NCBI GenBank assembly: GCA_951801995.1
Contig: CATOOY010000004.1
Location: 1-31,512, forward strand
Source of the DNA: an uncultured Erysipelotrichaceae bacterium
GTDB taxonomy: Bacteria > Bacillota_I > Bacilli_A > RF39 > UBA660
DNA length: 31,512 nucleotides
Direction: 5' to 3'
A model generated the notes under the pieces. That model worked only from the letters and a program-made list of their open reading frames with translations, did not search any database and was not told where the DNA came from. How positions within the stretch are numbered: the first letter of the stretch is position 1; the number at the start of each line of letters is the position of its first letter. The position numbers and the translations under genes are program-made. This document shows, piece by piece, positions 23,794 to 31,511 of the stretch.

Positions 23794-25292
23794 ATTTTAA
23801 AATAAACTTCTACTTTTTTATCTTCTGTTATATATATTTTATCTATTAAGTTTACAAGAAAGTCTCTACTTGAAATTCCTTCTTTGAAAAACGATTCTAC
23901 TATATTTTTTTCTTTATTGGGTTTTCTATTTTGTTTTTCTAACTCTTTTATTTTTTCTTCGTATGTATTTTTTTCTAAAAGGAGTATTTCCTTTATTTCT
24001 TCATAATTTTGTTTAGTTATATTTCCTTTTGCTTTATCAATATAAGTATATTTTAATGCTTCTTCGATTTTTTTTATTTTTTCTTTTTCTATATTTATTT
24101 CTCTTAATATTTGTTTTTTTCTTGTTGTTTGCTCGTTTATGAAATTTTGTATTTCTTTTTTTGATGTTCGCTTTTTACATATAGATATAACTTTTTCTAA
24201 AAGTGCTTTTTCTAATTTTTCATAATTCATAGTATGTGGTGTACACAGTTTTTGCTTACTATATTTTCTATAGTAGCTACAACTTAGATACGATCTTTTT
24301 TGATCTTTACTTCTTATTATGCTTAATCTATGTTTACATTCTTTACAGTAAAGGAAACCTTTTAATAAGTAATCGTTCTTTTTATTTACGTTTTTATTTT
24401 TATCTAGTAAGCTTTGTACTGTATAAAATACTTGTTTTTCTATAATAGGTTCATGGGTATTTTCTATAATAATCCAATCTTTCTTAGGAATATTCATTTG
24501 CTTTTTTATTTTATAATTTATTTTTTTCCTTTTTCCTTGGGTTAGGTTTCCAATATAGGTTTCATTTGTTAATATTTCTTTTACTGTTTTGGTACACCAA
24601 AGTTTTGATGTTATGCTACTTTTTCTATTTAAATTGGCATAGGTACTTGGGTTTGGAGTTTTTTCGTTTGATAGGATTGTGGCTATTTTGGTAGGTGTGA
24701 AACCTTTTAATGCAAGAAAAAATATTCTTTTTACTATTTTACTTGCTTCATTATCTATTTCTAACTTATGATAGTCTTCTTTCTTTCTTTGATAGCCATA
24801 GGGTGCTTTGAATCCTGTGAAATATCCTTTTTGTTTTCTTATTTTTAAAGCTGTTCTTACTTTTTTAGAAATATCTAAACAATAATTTTCATTTATTCCA
24901 TTGGTAAGCCATGCATATTCTAAGGAAGCATTTTCTATATAAGAATCATAATCATTATTTACAGCAATAAAACGTACTTTATGAATTGGAAAATATTCAT
25001 CTAAATAATAAGTTACTTTACTATTATTTCTTCCTAGTCTTGACAAATCCTTTACAATAACCATATTAATGATATTATTCTCTATATCTTTTAACATTTT
25101 TTTAAAAGATGGTCTTTCAAAATTTGTTCCTGTATAACCATCATCTATATATTCTTTTTTTAGTTCATATCCATTTTCTTTTATATAATTTGTAAGAAAA
25201 TCTCTTTGACTTTTTATACTACTGCTTTCTTCTTTGGTGTCATCTTCTCTAGAAAGTCTTATATAAATTCCTGCAGAAAAATAGTTTTTCAT
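23781..25292 (-). CDS. Large serine recombinase (503 aa)
   Basis: Catalyses integration and excision of the element by a double-strand break at a 2-bp core. Seen: the catalytic domain with GIYIRLSREDD (Ser14), SIKSQRDFL, IDDGYTGTNFERPSFKKML (49-67) and VKDLSRLGRN (80-89); a recombinase domain from about 155 (APYGYQ...); a zinc ribbon with Cys316, Cys319, Cys338 and Cys350; a coiled coil near 370-450; and a C-terminal DFLVNLIDKIYI end common in Tn4451 TnpX-like proteins. All key residues are intact, so it is probably active. Its ATG overlaps the stop of a 34-aa gene upstream (ATGA). Confidence 0.95.
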   Translation of the reverse strand: MKNYFSAGIYIRLSREDDTKEESSSIKSQRDFLTNYIKENGYELKKEYIDDGYTGTNFERPSFKKMLKDIENNIINMVIVKDLSRLGRNNSKVTYYLDEYFPIHKVRFIAVNNDYDSYIENASLEYAWLTNGINENYCLDISKKVRTALKIRKQKGYFTGFKAPYGYQRKKEDYHKLEIDNEASKIVKRIFFLALKGFTPTKIATILSNEKTPNPSTYANLNRKSSITSKLWCTKTVKEILTNETYIGNLTQGKRKKINYKIKKQMNIPKKDWIIIENTHEPIIEKQVFYTVQSLLDKNKNVNKKNDYLLKGFLYCKECKHRLSIIRSKDQKRSYLSCSYYRKYSKQKLCTPHTMNYEKLEKALLEKVISICKKRTSKKEIQNFINEQTTRKKQILREINIEKEKIKKIEEALKYTYIDKAKGNITKQNYEEIKEILLLEKNTYEEKIKELEKQNRKPNKEKNIVESFFKEGISSRDFLVNLIDKIYITEDKKVEVYFKIKSF

Positions 25293-25393
25293 CTATGTTC
25301 TATAGTATTTTCTTTTTCATATATGATTAAAAAACTTTCTATTATTTCATTTAAAGATGGACCATTTTCATTAAATATATATTTTATTTCCAT
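25289..25393 (-). CDS. Small 34-aa protein translationally coupled to the recombinase
   Basis: ATG at 25393, four bases after AGGAGG, then MEIKYIFNENGPSLNEIIES and a tail ending KENTIEHR, TGA. The stop overlaps the recombinase start as ATGA. A short acidic helical peptide; small genes in this position are common before Tn4451-type and prophage serine recombinases, so it may help or restrain recombination. Role inferred from position only. Confidence 0.7.
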   Translation of the reverse strand: MEIKYIFNENGPSLNEIIESFLIIYEKENTIEHR

Positions 25394-25400
25394 ACATCCT

Positions 25401-25429
25401 CCTATAAAATAATATGGAAATTTTATAGG
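25401..25429. repeat. 10-bp perfect inverted repeat overlapping the ribosome site of the recombinase operon
   Basis: CCTATAAAAT (25401-25410) and ATTTTATAGG (25420-25429). On the minus strand the second arm ends inside AGGAGG of the 34-aa gene, so an RNA hairpin could hide the ribosome site, or the dyad could be an operator. Confidence 0.75.
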
Positions 25430-25438
25430 GATATGATT

Positions 25439-26266
25439 TTATTCATTCTCTATGAGATACATATATATATTCATTAACTTTTCTCTTGTTTTTTCTACGT
25501 GTAATGCTTTTTCTTTGTATTCTTTATCCTTTTCCTCTTTATAAAAACCAGAAACTATTTTAAAAATATCATTTCCTTTTTTTAATAACATTTCACTTGT
25601 AAAATTATGTAATAGAAAATAAAGATAATGAAAGTTTTTCATACTTGGAAAACTTATTTCTTTTACATAAAATATTTCATGCAAATCTATATCTATAAAG
25701 TCTATCCATTTATATATTTTATCTAAAAATTGTTTTGCTTTTTCAATATAATTATAATATTTATTGCGGTTTGTATCATTTATTTGTTCCATAAAAGTAG
25801 TAAGTGTACTGTTAGAAATAGACTTCCATGTATTTATTTCTTTTCTATTTTTTCTTATATATTCTTCTTCTCTAGCAATAATATACATAAGACCTACTAT
25901 GATTTGTTCATATATTTTTCGTTTTGGCTTTTGTTTGAATAAGTTTCCCTTATATATTTGTGCTATTTCCCCTATTTTTTTGGTGATCCATCGATCACAG
26001 GACGCATTCCACATAAGAAAGGAGTTTAATTTTATAGGATTCAGATTTTTATTAATTCTAACAAAATGGTCTCTAGGATCAAAATGTGGATTATGCCTTT
26101 CATCAATATATGCTAAATGTAGACTTGCACGTTCTAATCTTTCTATAAAATATGGGTTTAATTGATTTTTTGTTTTATGATATGTTTTTCCTTCACAATC
26201 TTTAAAAATATGCATTTTAGAAAGTGCAAATTTATGTTTATTTGATTTTCTAAAGTCTATTTTCAT
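25439..26266 (-). CDS. C-terminal part of double-DUF262 protein, in a shifted frame (275 aa)
   Basis: Begins at an ATG with no ribosome site, overlapping the previous gene by 17 bases in the +1 frame. Seen: FALSKMHIFKDCEGKTYHK, FIERLERASLHLAYIDER then HNPHFDPRDHFVRINKNLN, and LNSFLMWNASCDRWI. The RIN-x-x-LN segment is what follows the DGQQR motif in DUF262 proteins, so this is the missing half of the second DUF262 domain of the gene at 26250-27740. After about residue 105 it is helical and charged with no motif I recognise. It is either made by +1 frameshifting at CTT TAG, by reinitiation, or not made as a fusion. Confidence 0.75.
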   Translation of the reverse strand: MKIDFRKSNKHKFALSKMHIFKDCEGKTYHKTKNQLNPYFIERLERASLHLAYIDERHNPHFDPRDHFVRINKNLNPIKLNSFLMWNASCDRWITKKIGEIAQIYKGNLFKQKPKRKIYEQIIVGLMYIIAREEEYIRKNRKEINTWKSISNSTLTTFMEQINDTNRNKYYNYIEKAKQFLDKIYKWIDFIDIDLHEIFYVKEISFPSMKNFHYLYFLLHNFTSEMLLKKGNDIFKIVSGFYKEEKDKEYKEKALHVEKTREKLMNIYMYLIENE

Positions 26267-27740
26267 CTAAATATTCTATTCCCATATAGGCTGCTAAGCT
26301 TGTACATCTTTGCTGTCCATCCACAATTTCATTTATTTCTCTTTCTCCTACACGATATCTATAAATTAATATATCTGGGATTGCTATTTTACAAAAGGAA
26401 CTTTCGATTAATCCTGATGCGGCAGCTTTGTTTAGTCCTTCTTCTCTTTGATAACTTGGATGGAAAATGTGACTTTCATGTTCTACTCCACAAAAAAAAT
26501 CTTTTACATCACAATCTTTGGGATCTACTATGTACTGGTAACTTTTTAATTCCTCTAGGGTAAGATTACTTGTTTCCTCCTTTTTTATCTTTTTCTTTTC
26601 TTCTTTAAAATATTTTTCCATAGAAATACCATAAAATTTCTCTAAAAATTTACTTACGAATTCTATTCTTTGTTTATGACTTTTTCCTATTTTTGGTGCT
26701 TTTTCATCAAAATAATTTTCAGGAGAGTTATTCTGATAACAATAATCTATATATACGGATATATCTATTTTTTCTATAGGTATTTGTTTATCTTTTATAA
26801 GAACAGAGTATAGCCAGTAGGTACTTCTTAAATATTGCATAGTATGTAATTGTTCATATTTTTGGTATTCTTTATCTTGCACTATTTCATATAAAAACAT
26901 AATTGTCTTTTTGAAAATGGAAATTACTTCGTCTGGGTTTTGATTTGCTACAAAAGGAATATATCCTTCAGTTGCGATACGACTATCCCCATTTAGTTTC
27001 ATATAAATATTAAATGGACAGTAGGTGGAAGTAATTAGACTTCTTATTTTTACCATTGCTTTTTCATAATTTGATTCTTTTTCATTGTCCTCTAATATGT
27101 TTAGTGCTTTTAATTTTTCTTTTATTTCTGTATGAATATAAATTTTTAGCTTTTGACTTATTTTATCTTCATCAAATTGTGCCTTTTGAATTTCAAATGG
27201 TTTTAGTCTTATTCCTGTATTATACCGAATATAAATTTGTTTTTGAACATACTCTTTTTCTAAATTTGTTATAGGTCGTTCGCCTACTTTGGAATATTCT
27301 ATTATTTTGATTTTACAATTGTCTAAAATAAAGTTTTTATAATCTTCAGATGGTAAGTCTTCAAATTTTTTATTTGTTAAGAAATGTAATTTTTGTAAAC
27401 CTTTTGGAGTAAGTTTAGATTCGTTGTTAAAAAATCTTTGAATTGCTTTTACTCTTTGAAATCCATCTATAATAATCATTTTATTATTTTCTTTAAATAC
27501 ACTAATTGGTTGAATTTCACAACGTAATAACAAGCTTTCTATAAAATAAGTGGCATTTATTTCATTCCAAGTTTCTTCTTCATTAAAATCTCTAAAAATA
27601 TATTCTTTTTTTTCTAATCCGTTTAATAGAAAACGAATACTTCTATCTTTTCGGTGTGAATCTATTCTATCTGTCATCAAGGCTCTTGCGTCTAGTATTT
27701 CTTTATTTTCTTCTACATTTTTTTCTACTTCATCTATCAT
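26250..27740 (-). CDS. DUF262 (GmrSD/ParB-like) protein with a second DUF262 motif at its end (496 aa)
   Basis: Seen: a first DUF262 domain with FIESLLLRCEIQPISVF, the nucleotide-site motif IIDGFQRVKAIQRF (91-103), NKKFEDLPSEDYKNF and IYIRYNTGIRLKPFEIQKAQF; a middle helical region; and near the C-terminus the start of a second domain, HPSYQREEGLN then IVDGQQRCTSLAAY (473-486). The second domain continues in the next frame. Known: DUF262 occurs in GmrS-type type IV restriction enzymes, BrxU and SspE-like defence proteins, where the DGQQR region binds and hydrolyses nucleotides. No DUF1524 HNH nuclease partner is fused here. Start follows AAAGGAG. It sits in the 5-kb element. Defence role inferred, not shown. 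Confidence 0.82.
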   Translation of the reverse strand: MIDEVEKNVEENKEILDARALMTDRIDSHRKDRSIRFLLNGLEKKEYIFRDFNEEETWNEINATYFIESLLLRCEIQPISVFKENNKMIIIDGFQRVKAIQRFFNNESKLTPKGLQKLHFLTNKKFEDLPSEDYKNFILDNCKIKIIEYSKVGERPITNLEKEYVQKQIYIRYNTGIRLKPFEIQKAQFDEDKISQKLKIYIHTEIKEKLKALNILEDNEKESNYEKAMVKIRSLITSTYCPFNIYMKLNGDSRIATEGYIPFVANQNPDEVISIFKKTIMFLYEIVQDKEYQKYEQLHTMQYLRSTYWLYSVLIKDKQIPIEKIDISVYIDYCYQNNSPENYFDEKAPKIGKSHKQRIEFVSKFLEKFYGISMEKYFKEEKKKIKKEETSNLTLEELKSYQYIVDPKDCDVKDFFCGVEHESHIFHPSYQREEGLNKAAASGLIESSFCKIAIPDILIYRYRVGEREINEIVDGQQRCTSLAAYMGIEYLDENRL

Positions 27741-27858
27741 AATATTCTATACTCCTTTTACTTTGCACGCTTTAAGTATATACCATATTTTACCATTTTA
27801 CAATGTGAAAGAGGGAAAGTTTTCCTTTTTATGGAAAATAATATTAGGGAGGGATATT

Positions 27859-27933
27859 ATGATCGAATCTATTCGTTTTTTTATTTATTCTATTTGGGAA
27901 TACTTTGATTATAGAAGAAGATACCCATTATAA
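27859..27933 (+). CDS. Candidate 24-aa peptide gene
   Basis: ATG preceded by AGGGAGGGATATT, a strong ribosome site, encoding MIESIRFFIYSIWEYFDYRR then RYPL and TAA, followed at once by a 14-bp terminator stem. Aromatic, amphipathic and basic at the end, like small membrane-active or type I toxin peptides, though no known family is recognised. It is opposite in direction to all other element genes and lies between the DUF262 and nuclease genes. Confidence 0.55.
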   Translation: MIESIRFFIYSIWEYFDYRRRYPL

Positions 27934-27965
27934 AATAAGGATACATTTTGGTGTATCCTTATTTT
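27932..27965. terminator. Bidirectional terminator between the 24-aa gene and the nuclease gene
   Basis: A perfect 14-bp stem AAAATAAGGATACA/TGTATCCTTATTTT (27932-27945 with 27952-27965), 6-base loop, T-rich on both strands. It carries the nuclease stop codon. Confidence 0.85.
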
Positions 27966-28678
27966 ATGAGATAACTAGATCCATCTTTATAATTGATATG
28001 GACTTTATCTTGTACATTATATACAAAAACATTCAATGAAATACCTTTTCCTTGATCTTCTACTGATTTTGCTTCTATTTGTACTCCACTTGCAAGTAAA
28101 TTATTCTCTTTAAAAATGGGGGTTACTCTATATAACACATGATTTTTTGTTTCTTTTACATATTGGGCTACTTTATTTTCAAATGGTAGCATTCCTTCTG
28201 TATTCATGGATCTTGTACAGGTAATTAAGTTTTTAGGATTGGCATTTTCTCCTGTTAATTGATAACCAATTAGGTGGCATCTATTGTATAAATACTTTCC
28301 ATCTATATTTTCATATTTTATGGTATGCCATCCTGTGGGTTTTATATTTCCTATGCTTTCTCTTTTTTTTACAGGTATTGTTTCTATTCCTACTATAGCA
28401 AAGGCTGGACCACATCTTCCTAATAAATCTAAATTACTATACTTTTCTTCTTTTTCATAATCGCTTTTTGTGAAATTAGGTTTATTGTTTTCTAGAATTA
28501 TATAAGGTTTTTTATTATATGTTGGAATGTTTTCTATTTGGTAAGTTGTTTTATAAAATTTACTATTTACAAAGTAAACAATGTCTTTTTCATAAAGGGA
28601 AATAATATTTATACATATAAAGAATGTGATAGAAAGAAATAGTGATATTCCTGTTATTTTTTTCTTATTTTTTTTCAT
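27959..28678 (-). CDS. Membrane-anchored DNA/RNA non-specific endonuclease (239 aa)
   Basis: Seen: an N-terminal signal anchor (residues 10-28), then a beta-beta-alpha-metal nuclease domain. The active-site region is YNRCHLIGYQLTGENANPKN then LITCTRSMNTEGMLPFEN (131-166), where His135 is the general base and the Asn residues bind metal. The family's usual DRGH is NRCH here, a common variant in streptococcal-type secreted DNases. RVTPIF and ASGVQIEAKSVED follow as in that group. Its anchor puts the enzyme outside the cell, so it may degrade or process extracellular DNA rather than phage DNA inside the cell. A good ribosome site, TAGGAGATTTAA, precedes it. Confidence 0.9.
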   Translation of the reverse strand: MKKNKKKITGISLFLSITFFICINIISLYEKDIVYFVNSKFYKTTYQIENIPTYNKKPYIILENNKPNFTKSDYEKEEKYSNLDLLGRCGPAFAIVGIETIPVKKRESIGNIKPTGWHTIKYENIDGKYLYNRCHLIGYQLTGENANPKNLITCTRSMNTEGMLPFENKVAQYVKETKNHVLYRVTPIFKENNLLASGVQIEAKSVEDQGKGISLNVFVYNVQDKVHINYKDGSSYLIK

Positions 28679-28734
28679 TTAAATCTCCTACTTTTTTTTA
28701 TTATATCATAATTTTTTTATTATTATCACTTTTA

Positions 28735-28757
28735 TACTCTAAGGGGTGGTATGCCAG
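28735..28757. other. attR-like junction of the 5-kb element
   Basis: Element sequence ACTCTAAGG, core GG (28745-28746), then host sequence TGGTATGCC. Joining 23743 to this site yields ...aga aag ggt ggt atg cca, encoding R-K-G-G-M-P. Confidence 0.7.
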
Positions 28758-29305
28758 AGATGACACTTGAATGGGCCCTTAAACAAAATGGTATTGATCC
28801 TAAAAAAGATGTAAATATCGATACAAGCATAGCTTTTGCTGCTATGGGAGGGACTTTTATAGGTGGTGAAGGAGACTTTGTTGCACTATTTGAACCAAAT
28901 GCTTTAGATATTGAAAAACAAGGCTATGGATATGTTGTTTCTTCTATTGGAGAACTTGGTGGTGTTGTTCCTTATACTGTTTATAATACGAAAAAAAGTT
29001 TTATACAAGATAACAAAGACATAGTAGAGGGATTTACAAAAGCTATTCAAAAGGGTCTTGATTATGTTCACAATCATTCTGATGAAGAGGTAGCAAAAGC
29101 TATTCGTGATGAATTCCCTGATATCTCTATGAATGATTTAATTAAAATTGTAAATCGCTATAGAAGCATTGATGCTTGGTTCGAAACTACTTATATAGAG
29201 GAAAAAAATTATAATCATATTCAAGAAATTATGGAAAGTGCTGGCGAATTAGAAAAAAGAGCTCCATTTGATAAACTTGTAGATAATTCTTTCGCTTCAA
29301 AATAA
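28748..29305 (+). pseudogene. 3' part of the SsuA/NMT1-type binding protein
   Basis: Seen: MPEMTLEWALKQNGIDPKKD, then FVALFEPNALDIEKQGYGYV and a helical C-terminal half, which continue the family directly from the GGRKGG break at 23743. An ATG at 28751 follows AAGGGG, so a truncated fragment may still be translated, but it lacks the N-terminal lobe and the export signal and cannot work as a receptor. It overlaps the ATPase start by one base. Confidence 0.9.
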
Positions 29306-30051
29306 TGAAAAATATTTTAAGCATAAAAAACTTAAGAAAAATTTATCATACAGATCAAGGTGAAACGCTTGCTGTTGATAATTTTTCTTTTGATTTATCA
29401 GATGGAGAATTTATTGCAATTGTAGGTCCTAGTGGATGTGGAAAATCTACTATTCTTTCTATCCTATGTGGTCTAGAGGAAAAATCAGAGGGTAATATTT
29501 TTATCAAAGAAAATTATAAACTTGGATATATGTTACAAAAGGATTCTTTATTTGAGTGGTTAACTATTTGGGACAACTGTTTATTAGGACTTAAAATTAA
29601 TAAAAGTCTTACTAAAGAGAATAAGGCATATGTTGATAATCTTTTAAAAACATATGGATTATATGAGTTTAAAGATATGTATCCTAATCACTTATCTGGT
29701 GGTATGAGACAGAGAGTGGCTCTTATAAGGACACTTGCTACTAAACCAGATATTTTATTATTAGATGAACCTTTTAGTGCTCTTGATTATCAATCTAGAC
29801 TTGCTGTATCTGATGATGTTTATCAAATTCTAAAAAAGGAAAAAAAGAGTGCGATTATGGTGACACATGATATTTCAGAAGCTATTAGTATGGCAGATAA
29901 GGTTATTATTTTATCAGAAAGACCTAGTACAATAAAAAAAATAGTTCCTATAGAACTTACTTTAAAATCAAATCCAATTGAAAATAGAAAAGCAAAAGAA
30001 TTTTCTACTTATTATGATTTAATTTGGAAGGAAATTGATTTCCATGTATAG
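29305..30051 (+). CDS. ABC transporter ATPase, SsuB/TauB-type (248 aa)
   Basis: Seen: Walker A GPSGCGKST near 40-48, YMLQKDSLFEWLTIWDN Q-loop region, signature LSGGMRQRVALIRTLA near 131-146, Walker B ILLLDEPFSALDY, and switch MVTHDISEA. These mark the nitrate/sulfonate/thiamine-precursor (NMT1) importer group. It begins at the last base of the binding-protein stop and overlaps the permease by a few bases. The substrate is not decided by sequence. Confidence 0.95.
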   Translation: MKNILSIKNLRKIYHTDQGETLAVDNFSFDLSDGEFIAIVGPSGCGKSTILSILCGLEEKSEGNIFIKENYKLGYMLQKDSLFEWLTIWDNCLLGLKINKSLTKENKAYVDNLLKTYGLYEFKDMYPNHLSGGMRQRVALIRTLATKPDILLLDEPFSALDYQSRLAVSDDVYQILKKEKKSAIMVTHDISEAISMADKVIILSERPSTIKKIVPIELTLKSNPIENRKAKEFSTYYDLIWKEIDFHV

Positions 30052-30835
30052 TAAGGAACATTTATTATATTTAAAAAGAAAAAAAAGAAAAACTTTTTGG
30101 ATACGATTTTCACAAATTATAATTCTTGTTATATTTTTATTTGTATGGCAATTTTTAGCAGATAAAAAACTTATTAATACTTTTATTACTTCTTCGCCTA
30201 AAGAAGTAATTTCTACTATTTTTTCATTACATAATAGTGGTAGTCTAGGGAAACATATTTGGGTTACTACTTATGAAACTCTTATTAGTTTCTTTTTTGG
30301 AACTATATTAGGTGTTCTTATTGCTGGCATTTTTTGGTATAATAAATTTATTGCTAGAGTGATGGATCCTTATCTTACTGTTTTAAATAGTTTACCAAAA
30401 GTAGCACTTGGACCTATTATTATTATCTGGGCTGGAGCTTCTATGAAGTCTATTATTATTATGGCTCTACTCATTTCTATTTTTGTTATGATTATAAATG
30501 TATATGATGGTTTTAAAAGTACGGATACTCTTAAAATAAATCTTTTAAAATCTTTAAAAGCAACAAAATGGCAAATCTTTATACATGCTGTTTTTAGAGG
30601 AAATTTTAATACAATTATTAGTTCTCTTAAGGTATGTATAAGTATGTCTTTAATTGGCGTTATTATGGGAGAATTCCTAGTTTCTAAAGCTGGTCTTGGG
30701 TATCTTATTATGTATGGATCACAGGTTTTTAATTTAAATCTTGTTATGACTGGTATTTTATTACTTTGTTTACTTGCCATTTTAATGTATTCTATTGTTT
30801 GCTATATTGAAAAAAAATTAATCAAATTTGATTAA
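30044..30835 (+). CDS. ABC transporter permease, SsuC-type (263 aa)
   Basis: Six hydrophobic helices of the BPD_transp_1 fold. Seen: TSSPKEVISTIFSL after the first helix, the LNSLPKVALGPIIIIWAG segment near 115-132, and the EAA-like loop LKATKWQIFIHAVF then FNTIISSLKV, followed by GEFLVSKAGLGYLI. Start: the frame includes a TTG at 30035, but the ATG at 30044 is ten bases after AAGGAA and more likely. Third gene of the split operon. Confidence 0.93.
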   Translation: MYSKEHLLYLKRKKRKTFWIRFSQIIILVIFLFVWQFLADKKLINTFITSSPKEVISTIFSLHNSGSLGKHIWVTTYETLISFFFGTILGVLIAGIFWYNKFIARVMDPYLTVLNSLPKVALGPIIIIWAGASMKSIIIMALLISIFVMIINVYDGFKSTDTLKINLLKSLKATKWQIFIHAVFRGNFNTIISSLKVCISMSLIGVIMGEFLVSKAGLGYLIMYGSQVFNLNLVMTGILLLCLLAILMYSIVCYIEKKLIKFD

Positions 30836-30840
30836 TTTTT
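30811..30840. terminator. Palindromic terminator after the permease gene, shared with the convergent gene
   Basis: A perfect 22-base palindrome AATTAATCAAATTTGATTAATT (as two 11-base arms, 30816-30837) flanked by A and T runs. It serves both converging transcripts. Confidence 0.85.
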
Positions 30841-31511
30841 TATTTACTTTTAATGGAATTTATAATTTTATCTTTATAAGTCATACATTCTTCTATTGTA
30901 TCTTCTTGCATTTCGTATTCTAATAAATATATTTTATTTTTTTTGGAAGTCCCATAATAATGTGTTATTCCAAATGCATCTTGATAATAAAAATGATACC
31001 ATTCTAAATTATTTATATTTTCTTTTTGAATTTCAGATGGGCTACTTTCTATGTTGTATTTTGCAATTTCATTTATTAATTTCTCTATAGAAGTATATCC
31101 TTTTGGGGCTGTTAATGTTACACTACATTTATCAAAAATACCTGTTTCTGTATGATAGGCATAATTATAATCATGTTGCGAAGATAGATTTGTAAATCTA
31201 TCTGGTACTTCGATTATAAATTCATCTTTCATATTTATAGATGTATTATATATAAGTGCTCCATCATATATGTTCTCTTTTTTATTAGATATATCTTTTT
31301 TTGAATTGTTTATATGAAATGGATTTTTCTCTTGAATGATCATTATACCTACTACGCTCACACTAATGATAACTTCTATAATAAATCCTATTATTAATAG
31401 TTTTTTACTTGTTCCACCTATATTGATACAAAGCTTTTCTAATTCTTTTTGTTCTTTATTTATATTTTCTTTTTGGATTTTATCTATTTTTTTATTAGCA
31501 TAAAATAAATA
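30840..31511 (-). CDS. Membrane-anchored hypothetical protein, N-terminus outside window (224 codons seen)
   Basis: The frame is open across the window edge. A start at 31361 (GTG) would cut through a membrane helix, so the gene probably begins beyond 31512. Seen: a charged helical segment DKIQKENINKEQKELEKL (cytoplasmic), a single membrane helix KKLLIIGFIIEVIISVSVVG near 31400-31345, then an outside domain with EFIIEVPDRFTNLSSQHDY, CSVTLTAPKGYTSIEKLI and EWYHFYYQDAFGITHYYGTS. The outside domain resembles small beta-rich lipoprotein-like domains but I do not recognise a family. Confidence 0.75.
   Translation of the reverse strand, partial: YLFYANKKIDKIQKENINKEQKELEKLCINIGGTSKKLLIIGFIIEVIISVSVVGIMIIQEKNPFHINNSKKDISNKKENIYDGALIYNTSINMKDEFIIEVPDRFTNLSSQHDYNYAYHTETGIFDKCSVTLTAPKGYTSIEKLINEIAKYNIESSPSEIQKENINNLEWYHFYYQDAFGITHYYGTSKKNKIYLLEYEMQEDTIEECMTYKDKIINSIKSK

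Larger units (their letters stand above)
23746..28746. mobile_element. 5.0-kb serine-recombinase element in the binding-protein gene
   Basis: Bounded by the GG cores at 23744-23745 and 28745-28746. Contents on the minus strand: nuclease, double-DUF262 protein in two frames, 34-aa peptide, large serine recombinase; on the plus strand a 24-aa peptide. There are no conjugation or replication genes, so it is a small integrative or transposon-like (Tn4451-type logic) element. The recombinase lies next to one end, as usual. Confidence 0.88.

Noticed and set aside
27550..27858. Longer plus-strand frame leading into the 24-aa peptide
   Set aside because: The upstream part is antisense to the DUF262 gene; the ribosome site sits directly before the 24-codon frame.
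30370..30780. Minus-strand frame of 136 codons opposite the permease
   Set aside because: It is antisense to a well-supported permease and has no ribosome site or family motif.
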